Assembly (NCBI GenBank): GCA_023409955.1
Contig: JAEYQQ010000020.1
Location: 1 to 6,211 of the forward strand
DNA: 6,211 bases
Direction of reading: 5' to 3'
Source: Bacillota bacterium
GTDB lineage: Bacteria > Bacillota > Clostridia > Christensenellales > Aristaeellaceae
A model generated the notes under the pieces. The model was not told the origin of the DNA and made no database searches. It saw only the letters and a program-made list of their open reading frames with translations. Made by a program: the position numbers and the translations under genes. Positions within the stretch are counted from its first letter, which is position 1. Each line of letters starts with the position of its first letter. This document shows positions 1 to 5,328 of this stretch, piece by piece.

Positions 1-372
1 GCCATATTGACCGTTTTTATTCTCTTTGGGCATGCAACATCTGCCTCCCTATCACGAGATCAACCCTCGCATATCAAAAACTGCTTTGGTGATGATCAGT
101 CAGAGCGTATCGATGGAACTCTGGAAATGCACCAACAAACATGGCTGTTCAGCGTAACAATAAGAAACCACGATGATACGAATAGCGGCATCATATCCGG
201 CACGATGAACGGTGAAAGTATACTACTTCCTATTGATGGGCCCTTTTCCTATCCCTTGCGCACGCAAGTGGCTGTCCGCTTTGATCAAAGCCTTGGCAGC
301 ATTGAGGGGATGTACGCTTATCGGCAGGAATGGAAGCCCCCACCACAAGAGCTTATTACACTAAGCCTTTAG
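1..372 (+). CDS. C-terminal part of a small exported protein of unknown function (5' end outside window)
   Basis: The frame is open from the first base and stops with TAG at 370-372. A TTG at 7 could be read as a start, but there is no room to see a ribosome binding site, so the real start is probably just upstream of the window. The first visible residues (AILTVFILFGHATSAS) are hydrophobic and end in an A-x-A-like site, as in the end of a signal peptide, so the protein is probably exported. The remaining ~105 residues alternate polar and hydrophobic positions (for example WLFSVTIRNH, VAVRFDQS), suggesting a small beta-rich domain. I recognise no family or catalytic motif. It converges on the arabinanase gene. 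It could also be a decayed fragment, because nothing upstream is visible. Confidence 0.55.
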   Translation, partial: AILTVFILFGHATSASLSRDQPSHIKNCFGDDQSERIDGTLEMHQQTWLFSVTIRNHDDTNSGIISGTMNGESILLPIDGPFSYPLRTQVAVRFDQSLGSIEGMYAYRQEWKPPPQELITLSL

Positions 373-469
373 CCGCCAAGAGTGGATGTAGATCCCAGAT
401 TTACCAAAGCTGCCATTAATAACCTCGGCCCTCGTCTTATCATGTGCACTACCCTGTTCACCATTTTAG

Positions 470-495
470 GCCTTACAGCAATATAGCTTCAAGGC
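470..495. terminator. weak imperfect hairpin between convergent genes, possible terminator
   Basis: GCCTT at 470-474 pairs with AAGGC at 491-495, and AGC at 477-479 pairs with GCT at 486-488, separated by a 2x2 internal loop around the hexaloop AATATA. It lies 19 bp past the arabinanase stop and about 100 bp past the stop of the gene at the left edge. Neither strand has a U-tract after the stem, so it is not a canonical intrinsic terminator. A short alternative stem (TCAGT/ACTGA, 496-506) overlaps it. The rest of the 373-513 gap shows nothing recognisable. Confidence 0.2.
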
Positions 496-513
496 TCAGT
501 CACTGAATGCCGA

Positions 514-1950
514 TCACTGCGCCAAGACGCCTCGGCTTCCCCACAGGGAGATGCCATCATCCGACATGGCTGTAAATGTAACTGTCCATACACCTTGCTG
601 ATTGTCATAGGCCTTTACAAAAACGCCCTCATAACGCATTCCGTCCATGGTAATCTCCATGCGGTTACCGCTAAGGCTCTGCCATGTTCCTGCAGCATTT
701 CCTGCAAGGGTGCCATTCGCAGATAGAGTCACAGCAATGGATTGATGGGGCTTTGCGTTGATATCCGCAAGGTGGCTGATCACCTTGTATTCTCCCGGAA
801 TATCTTCACCGTCCACAGGTGTCATTTTCTCCCCAGCAAATCGGTATGGTGTGACTATAGGCCAGCCCGCTTCGTTGAAGTAAAACTGATGCACTCGCAC
901 GTTATGTGCTTCACCTCTATTGAGAAAGCGGGTATGGAACACCAGAAAATACTGATCTGATTCAGGAAGGTAGATGGCGGAATTGTGCCCAGGAGATACA
1001 ACGCCCACCGTCATGCGGTTTTTTTCCCCCGCAAGGGCCATGAACTGGTATCCGCCCATGACCTTTGTGCCATAATCCACGATATCCGCATCTAAGAAAA
1101 AGGAACCGGAACGGCCGCCGCAGTTGATCATATCCTGTCCCTTAGCATCCAGATACGGACCATCGGGGGTTTTGGAACGGGCCACGCGGATGTTGTAACC
1201 GCCCTTACTGTCCAGACCGCCGAAGGAAAGGAACAGATAGTAGTAATCGGTGGTAGGAGAATAGAGAATGTAGGGGCCTTCAATGCGACTGTGATTCTTG
1301 CCCAGCAGCTTTTTGCCATAGCCTTGGCCTTTCATGGGAAAACCAGTTTCATCATTCATCTCCAAGATGTAGATACCCCCGGAGTAGGAACCGTATACCA
1401 TCCACAGCTTGCCTTCTTTATCAAAGAAGGTATGTGGATCAATGACGTTGGGGTGCTTTGTGGCATCATACCGTGTACCATCTGCACCTATTCCCTGCAT
1501 GCCTGAATACAAAAACACACCCTGATCCTTATAGGGCCCCTCCGGCCTTTCACTTACTGCAAGACCCAAGGCACTCAATGGCGAATCCCCACGGCAGGTG
1601 CAATAATACATATAATAACGTCCATCTTTTAGCTGCTGCACATCCGGCGCCCAGAAGGTATTTGTCTGTGCCCAGTCAAGGGCTGTCTTCATTTCCTGCT
1701 GCACATTTTCAACCAGTGTGCAACCTTTCTGAGCATTAGTGGATATTTTTTCCCAAACCATCATATCCAAAGACCTAGCGGCGGCCATATGGCTACCATA
1801 GATATAGAAATAGCCGTCGTCCCCTTGAATGATAGAAGGGTCATGGACAGAGGTATCACGGAAAACCGGGGCTTCATCCCCCACTGCTAAAGACATTGTA
1901 TAGAATGCAATCAATCCAATCATAAGCATCATCCAAATGACTTTTCGCAT
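514..1950 (-). CDS. secreted GH43 endo-alpha-1,5-L-arabinanase
   Basis: Glycoside hydrolase family 43 enzyme predicted to cut alpha-1,5-linked arabinan outside the cell by an inverting mechanism. Numbering is from the ATG at 1950 (478 residues). Residues 1-24 form a signal peptide (MRKVIWMML...). The five-bladed propeller (about 30-375) carries all expected residues: Asp37 in VHDPS (general base), Asp171 in NVIDPHTFF (pKa modulator), Glu224 in RIEGPY (general acid) and His322 in GHNSAIY, the usual metal-site histidine. Other family blocks are FWAPDV and WMVYGSYSGG. Residues about 385-478 form the small C-terminal beta-barrel of long arabinanases, ending in TFTAMSDDGISLWGS. Length and layout resemble Bacillus subtilis Abn2. 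An in-frame ATG at 1968 would add six residues, but it has no ribosome binding site. The 1950 start has GGAG 12 nt upstream (1963-1966), a weak GGAA 5 nt upstream, and the cleaner signal peptide. It is a single gene, divergent from the regulator operon, and looks intact. Confidence 0.93.
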   Translation of the reverse strand: MRKVIWMMLMIGLIAFYTMSLAVGDEAPVFRDTSVHDPSIIQGDDGYFYIYGSHMAAARSLDMMVWEKISTNAQKGCTLVENVQQEMKTALDWAQTNTFWAPDVQQLKDGRYYMYYCTCRGDSPLSALGLAVSERPEGPYKDQGVFLYSGMQGIGADGTRYDATKHPNVIDPHTFFDKEGKLWMVYGSYSGGIYILEMNDETGFPMKGQGYGKKLLGKNHSRIEGPYILYSPTTDYYYLFLSFGGLDSKGGYNIRVARSKTPDGPYLDAKGQDMINCGGRSGSFFLDADIVDYGTKVMGGYQFMALAGEKNRMTVGVVSPGHNSAIYLPESDQYFLVFHTRFLNRGEAHNVRVHQFYFNEAGWPIVTPYRFAGEKMTPVDGEDIPGEYKVISHLADINAKPHQSIAVTLSANGTLAGNAAGTWQSLSGNRMEITMDGMRYEGVFVKAYDNQQGVWTVTFTAMSDDGISLWGSRGVLAQ

Positions 1951-2013
1951 TTCGGTTCCGCGCTCCATATTTATTTAATTTTAAATTTTTTCATTGCATT
2001 CTCAATTGATTTC

Positions 2014-2042
2014 ATAATATATCCAAACAACCCAAATGTCAA
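2014..2042 (-). promoter_or_regulatory. sigma-A-type promoter of the arabinanase gene
   Basis: On the minus strand, TTGACA (2037-2042, perfect -35) is followed by a 17-bp spacer and TATTAT (2014-2019, 5 of 6 to TATAAT). Transcription would begin near 2007, giving a leader of about 57 nt that is very AT-rich before the coding start at 1950. Such a strong core promoter in front of a carbohydrate-degrading enzyme would normally be held down by a repressor or catabolite control. I see no clear cre-like or AraR-like site directly over it. Confidence 0.75.
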
Positions 2043-2201
2043 TGTGATCCCATCCGTCATACATATATCAAGCAAGTTTTATTTGACTGCCAGAACCGAC
2101 TCGTTAATCAATAATAGCAAATACAATTCAACCATGGTTGCCTTCCTGGCCAATTCTTTTGCTGCATAAAAAACCTTGACCGCCGTCCAATCACCTCTCA
2201 C

Positions 2202-2218
2202 ATATTTGTTACAAATAT
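2202..2218. repeat. perfect 8+1+8 inverted repeat, candidate regulator binding site
   Basis: ATATTTGT (2202-2209) and ACAAATAT (2211-2218) are exact reverse complements around a single central T. The site lies 14 bp upstream of the -35 of the regulator operon and 159 bp upstream of the -35 of the arabinanase. It has no T-tract and a 1-nt loop, so it is more likely a protein-binding dyad than an RNA hairpin. Its ATTTGT/ACAAAT half-sites match those of the Bacillus AraR operator, but the arms are 3 bp closer together. It does not share the TGGTAGACA unit of the two downstream operators. Confidence 0.5.
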
Positions 2219-2232
2219 TTCCCTGTTAATAC

Positions 2233-2262
2233 TTGACATTTTGTGGTAGACAATTGTATCCT
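2233..2262 (+). promoter_or_regulatory. promoter of the BlaI-type regulator / M56 operon
   Basis: TTGACA at 2233-2238 is a perfect -35. The best -10 is TATCCT at 2257-2262 (4 of 6) after an 18-bp spacer, which puts the start of transcription near 2269 and the leader at about 34 nt. The weak -10 is common in tightly repressed promoters. The two operator-like dyads cover the spacer, the -10 and the +1, which fits self-repression by the first gene of the operon, as is usual for BlaI/MecI systems. Confidence 0.6.
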
Positions 2263-2284
2263 CTTGGTAGACATATGTCACCTA
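2244..2284 (+). promoter_or_regulatory. tandem operator-like dyads, probable binding sites of the BlaI-family repressor
   Basis: The 9-mer TGGTAGACA occurs at 2244-2252 and again at 2265-2273, exactly 21 bp apart. Each begins an imperfect dyad: one centred on ACAATTGT (2250-2257) and one on GACATATGTC (2270-2279), with centres at 2253.5 and 2274.5. BlaI/MecI repressors are known to bind dyads with ACA/TGT cores, often two of them, over their own promoters. The 21-bp spacing, about two helical turns, would place two dimers on one DNA face. The first dyad lies across the spacer and -10 and the second over the expected +1. Assignment to this repressor is inferred from position and core sequence. 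Confidence 0.65.
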
Positions 2285-2302
2285 TGAAAGGGGGGAATCC
2301 TA

Positions 2303-2683
2303 ATGCCCATTCAGCTGACTGAAGCGGAATGGAAAATCATGGAGGTTTTGTGGGACCATAACCCGCGTTCCATGCCGGAGATCACCAAAATACTGGAACC
2401 AACCACCGAATGGACGCGGCATACGGTGATCACACTGCTCAAGCGCATGCAGGACAAGGGGAGCATATCCATTGATGAATCCGGTTCTGTGAAGATGTAT
2501 TCGCCCCGCATTAGCAAAGAGCTGGCATCCACCGAGCAGACCAAACGCTTCCTCTCCCGGGTGTTCTCCGGAAAAGCGTCGCTGCTCATCAATAACCTGG
2601 TGGATTCAGGAGAATTAGAGTTAGAAGAGATGCAGAACCTGCTGGAAATGATGAAGAACAAGGGAAAGAAGCAGGGTGAATAG
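2303..2683 (+). CDS. BlaI/MecI-family winged-helix transcriptional repressor
   Basis: At 126 residues it has the usual length for this family of dimeric DNA-binding repressors. Residues 4-70 form the winged helix: helix 1 LTEAEWKIMEVLW, then MPEITKIL, then the recognition helix around TRHTVITLLKRMQDKGSI (38-55) and a wing ending near Y66-S67-P68. Residues 72-118 form the helical dimerisation tail (LELEEMQNLLEMM). In Staphylococcus BlaI the protease cut lies at an Asn-Phe bond in a matching helix. The comparable stretch here is SLLINNLV (93-100), so a cut around Asn97/Asn98 is possible but inferred. AGGGGGG (2289-2295) sits 7 nt before the ATG. The stop is 12 bp before the M56 gene, so the two are co-transcribed. 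It most likely represses its own operon through the dyads at 2244-2284 until the M56 protease inactivates it. The target of regulation need not be antibiotic resistance. Confidence 0.93.
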   Translation: MPIQLTEAEWKIMEVLWDHNPRSMPEITKILEPTTEWTRHTVITLLKRMQDKGSISIDESGSVKMYSPRISKELASTEQTKRFLSRVFSGKASLLINNLVDSGELELEEMQNLLEMMKNKGKKQGE

Positions 2684-2695
2684 GGAGGGACCCAC

Positions 2696-4663
2696 ATGCG
2701 TACCGCGACCATTTACAATTACATCATTGAATCTACCACCATTGCAAGCATAGCCATTATGCTGCTGACGCTTGTGAGGCACTTTCTGCGCAAGCCGCTG
2801 GGGAACCGCGCATTATGCTTTGCCTGGCTGCTGGTGGCCATACGCCTTCTGTGCCCGCTGGCGCTGCCCAACCCCATCATCAACACCATACGGCCGACTT
2901 ATTCTCAAGATCAAGGAATACGGCCCATCGCCGACCAGATTAAGGTTCGTTTTAGAGATGCTTGTCAATATGTTGATAGGATGATAAACAAGGCGCGCAA
3001 AGACAAAGGAGCCAATGACCCCGTTCAGAAAGCTTTCGCTGCATTTGTTGATTCAACATATGATGGTTCACTATCATTGACCCTCATGAAGATATACCTA
3101 TTGGGTGCCGGTGTGGTGCTCTGCTACTTTACCGTTTCCAATATCCGCTTTCGCCGCAAACTCAAAACCGGACGGATTGAACCCATCACCGGGAAGCTGC
3201 TTACGCAATACCAGGAGCTTTGCCGGTTACGAAAGGTGAAACTCATTCCCGTTTACTTCACCGATCCACTGTCTAGCGCCTGCCTGGTAGGTGTTTTTCG
3301 CCCTTACATTGCAATGCCGCTGACTGCAGCACCCAGCGAAGCAATTTCAGTACTGACCCATGAGGTATGCCATTACAAAAGTAAGGACCATTTGTATGGG
3401 ATCCTGCGTCTGGCTTGCTGCGTTATACATTGGTTCAATCCACTTGTTTGGCTGGCAGCCAGCATGAGCCGCACCGACAGAGAACTGCACTGCGACGACA
3501 AGGTGGTAGAAAAGCTCACCCAGGAGGATAAGCTTGCCTATACCAATATTTTGGTGCTGGCAGCCGCAAAGCGCATCTCCCCCAGTATGGCATTGCTGGC
3601 TACAGGCATGACCATGACAGGTAAAAAGCTGGTAAACAGGGTCAACGCCATATTGCAAAACAGCCAAACCATAAAAATGTTGGCATCGTCTTTTTCCCTG
3701 TTATGCTGCATTTTGCTGATTGGTTCTTTTGCAACGGCTGAATACTTGATTTTCCCGACACTGCCAGCCATTAGTAACAGCTACATCGCCCCAGAAAACC
3801 AATCCATTACAGATGATTCTGCCGCCATTGCCTATGCAAAAGCTTTCTGGCAAACAGATTTACTGGGGATTGACATTAACGAGGCAGATTGGCGGTTCGA
3901 AAGCAGACATGGCGTGTTTACAGTGCATACCACCGTCCCCGCCCTCAATTATCCTTTGGCTATTTCCTTCCTGCCAGATGGCACCATACTTCGCTTTGCG
4001 GCAGGGAGCAACTGGAACACATCAAATAGCACCACAAGACTCTACGACATAAAGCAAGATGAACAAGAGAAAATGTCCAAATATCTTCTAGCCTTTGCCA
4101 AAGCCATGCTTCCTGGTGTTGTCGGAAGGATTGAAGGCATGCGCTATAACGGAGAAGAGCTGCATGATGAATATCGTTATGTGTCCTTTGTGGGTATCAA
4201 CTCTGTAAGCGATACAGCCTATCAATTTCAGGTTCAGGTAAGCCCAACCGTGCGAATCGTAGAGTTTTATACGGATTACAACATGCAGGAACAGCTAAAA
4301 AGCGAAGCAAGCAAAGAGGCCGCTATGATGGGCAGCTTGCTGGCAGGCGGCTTTAACGCCACAAACATGGCATGGAATGACATACTTTATACATCGCCGG
4401 CTGACAATGATATTCCACTGGAGGATGCATTGGCCCTTGGCCTAAACGCCATATACAAGCACTATGGGGAAACGGCCGATTCCATGTCCCGCTTCCATCT
4501 GGAGTATGGCTTCCGCACAGAACCTGATGCATTTTCAGAAAGCGACTATTGGTATCTGAAGTTTATTGGCACCGATCCAAAGAAAGACCAATATCAGGCT
4601 ATGGTTCACTCGCCCGATGGAGAAATTTTGTATCTGGCCAACGCCTACGGGGCTGAATACTAA
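2696..4663 (+). CDS. M56 (BlaR1/MecR1-type) membrane zinc metalloprotease and sensor with non-PBP extracellular domain
   Basis: Integral membrane signal transducer of 655 residues. Membrane segments lie near residues 10-28, 38-58, 130-148 and 327-350. The cytoplasmic protease domain between the third and fourth has the zinc motif H222-E223-V-C-H226 and, downstream, E263-L-H-C-D267, matching the ExxCD of M56 proteases, so it looks catalytically intact. In BlaR1 systems this protease is switched on by the outer sensor and inactivates the BlaI repressor. Here the outer part (about 352-655) lacks the SxxK and KTG motifs of a penicillin-binding domain. It seems instead to be three helix-plus-sheet modules (about 372-437, 452-528, 573-649). 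The first and third resemble PepSY domains and end in strands followed by PDG-I-L (428-432) and PDGEILYL (640-647). The loop 60-128 between the second and third segments is long, with an amphipathic helix-like, charged stretch. GGAGGG (2684-2689) lies 6 nt before the ATG, and the stop is 17 bp before the next gene. Confidence 0.92.
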   Translation: MRTATIYNYIIESTTIASIAIMLLTLVRHFLRKPLGNRALCFAWLLVAIRLLCPLALPNPIINTIRPTYSQDQGIRPIADQIKVRFRDACQYVDRMINKARKDKGANDPVQKAFAAFVDSTYDGSLSLTLMKIYLLGAGVVLCYFTVSNIRFRRKLKTGRIEPITGKLLTQYQELCRLRKVKLIPVYFTDPLSSACLVGVFRPYIAMPLTAAPSEAISVLTHEVCHYKSKDHLYGILRLACCVIHWFNPLVWLAASMSRTDRELHCDDKVVEKLTQEDKLAYTNILVLAAAKRISPSMALLATGMTMTGKKLVNRVNAILQNSQTIKMLASSFSLLCCILLIGSFATAEYLIFPTLPAISNSYIAPENQSITDDSAAIAYAKAFWQTDLLGIDINEADWRFESRHGVFTVHTTVPALNYPLAISFLPDGTILRFAAGSNWNTSNSTTRLYDIKQDEQEKMSKYLLAFAKAMLPGVVGRIEGMRYNGEELHDEYRYVSFVGINSVSDTAYQFQVQVSPTVRIVEFYTDYNMQEQLKSEASKEAAMMGSLLAGGFNATNMAWNDILYTSPADNDIPLEDALALGLNAIYKHYGETADSMSRFHLEYGFRTEPDAFSESDYWYLKFIGTDPKKDQYQAMVHSPDGEILYLANAYGAEY

Positions 4664-4680
4664 ATGAGGATGTGATATCT

Positions 4681-5328
4681 ATGATGAAGCGTTGTTTGAT
4701 GATCATCTGCGCCGTGGCCCTGCTTTGCGCTCCGGCCCTGGCCCAGGAAAGCAAGTATGACCAACCGACACTATACGCCATGTCTCTGCTGACTGAGGTG
4801 TGCGGTTACACCCAAGAGGAAGCGGAAGCCTTTGATTACAGCATCACTGAAACCGATGCGCAATGGCAGGTCCACTTTTCTCCCAAAGATCATCCCGAGT
4901 GGGTATACACCGGCTCATTTCACAAAACAGATGGTACTTTTCTTGAAGCCACTTCTCCTTTTCAAACCAGCTATACCAAATACCCAGGGGAGAACAGTAT
5001 TCGGGATACTCTTCGTGCCGCATTACAGGAAGGCTGGTTTGTGACTTGGGACGACGCAGCAAGAACAGCTTTAAGGGATAAGATGATAAGTGGCGGCATT
5101 GACCTAAACTATGCCTTGCACGCCGGAATCACAGACAGTGATTATACCGCAGCACAAGCGGTGGATGATTTCTTTCTTTCCTGCTATGGTGACAGGTATG
5201 AATGGTCTCCTGCGGTATCCCAATGGCAGATCTCCGTGCTAAATACATGCGGATTGACACTAACAAAAGCAGCACCTGACCTGGCCTCCCGACAGGGCAT
5301 CCATACTCAGACTGTAAAAATAGCATGA
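4681..5328 (+). CDS. exported protein with PepSY-like N-terminal module; probably the 5' part of a frameshifted gene
   Basis: The protein has 215 residues. Residues 1-21 are a signal peptide (MMKRCLMIICAVALLCAP) with an ALA cleavage site before Q22. The Cys16 context lacks a small residue at -1, so it is not a lipobox. Residues 27-94 look like a helix-plus-sheet module (CGYTQEEAEAF, then W62-V64-F66, WVYTGSF, and a DGTFLEATSPF end), similar in pattern to the extracellular modules of the M56 protein upstream. Residues 105-195 are helical then sheet-like, without a known motif. GAGGA (4666-4670) precedes the ATG at 4681 by 10 nt. A GTG at 4672 is too close to that site to be the start. It follows the M56 gene by 17 bp, so it belongs to the same operon. 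The frame stops abruptly at TGA 5326-5328 with no closing structure, while coding continues in the -1 frame. It is probably a partner or output of the sensor, acting outside the membrane; this is inferred from context only. Confidence 0.82.
   Translation: MMKRCLMIICAVALLCAPALAQESKYDQPTLYAMSLLTEVCGYTQEEAEAFDYSITETDAQWQVHFSPKDHPEWVYTGSFHKTDGTFLEATSPFQTSYTKYPGENSIRDTLRAALQEGWFVTWDDAARTALRDKMISGGIDLNYALHAGITDSDYTAAQAVDDFFLSCYGDRYEWSPAVSQWQISVLNTCGLTLTKAAPDLASRQGIHTQTVKIA
5316..5328 (+). other. frameshift junction (A5 run) between the two parts of the exported SH3 protein gene
   Basis: The first frame reads through A5 (5316-5320) and ends at TGA 5326-5328. The following frame is free of stops from 5280 onward, so the shift must lie in 5280-5325. 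Adding one A to the A5 run gives ...TVKNSMMQLNV... and joins both frames. The same bases also form an ATGA stop-start overlap (ATG 5325-5327), but there is no ribosome binding site before it. The run is not a standard X-XXY-YYZ slippery heptamer, since the A-site codon is ATA. Confidence 0.6.

Larger units (their letters stand above)
1969..2302. other. divergent intergenic regulatory region
   Basis: This non-coding stretch separates the arabinanase (minus) from the BlaI-type regulator (plus). From left to right it holds an AT-rich arabinanase leader, a consensus minus-strand promoter (2014-2042), about 160 bp with no convincing signal, a perfect inverted repeat (2202-2218), the regulator promoter (2233-2262) overlapped by two operator-like dyads, and a strong ribosome binding site (AGGGGGG, 2289-2295). 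I found no RNA gene, riboswitch-like structure or AraR operator of the standard 16-bp form in it. Confidence 0.8.

Noticed and set aside
1458..1739. Plus-strand ORFs inside the arabinanase gene
   Set aside because: They are antisense to conserved GH43 propeller sequence and encode no plausible protein.
2014..2100. Catabolite-responsive (cre) site near the arabinanase promoter
   Set aside because: I scanned both strands by eye for the TGNNANCGNNNNCA pattern and found no acceptable match.
2083..2111. Second possible plus-strand promoter beginning TTGACT
   Set aside because: No -10 of reasonable quality lies at 16-18 bp spacing, and the better TTGACA promoter at 2233 already explains the operon.
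2134..2169. 11-codon mini-ORF (MVAFLANSFAA) in the divergent intergenic region
   Set aside because: It has no ribosome binding site, no clear promoter at proper spacing and no features beyond chance for this length.
2176..2204. TTGACC as another -35 on the plus strand
   Set aside because: At 17-bp spacing the -10 would be CACATA, a poor match.
2311..2712. Long minus-strand ORF opposite the repressor gene
   Set aside because: It overlaps a clearly recognisable BlaI-family gene almost completely, is rich in Ser/Met/Cys as antisense shadows are, and shows no domain.
5314..5324. Programmed -1 ribosomal frameshift at the A5 run
   Set aside because: The heptamer would be A-AAA-ATA, in which the A-site codon cannot re-pair well, and I saw no clear stimulatory stem directly after it. 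Five A residues are also short for transcriptional slippage.
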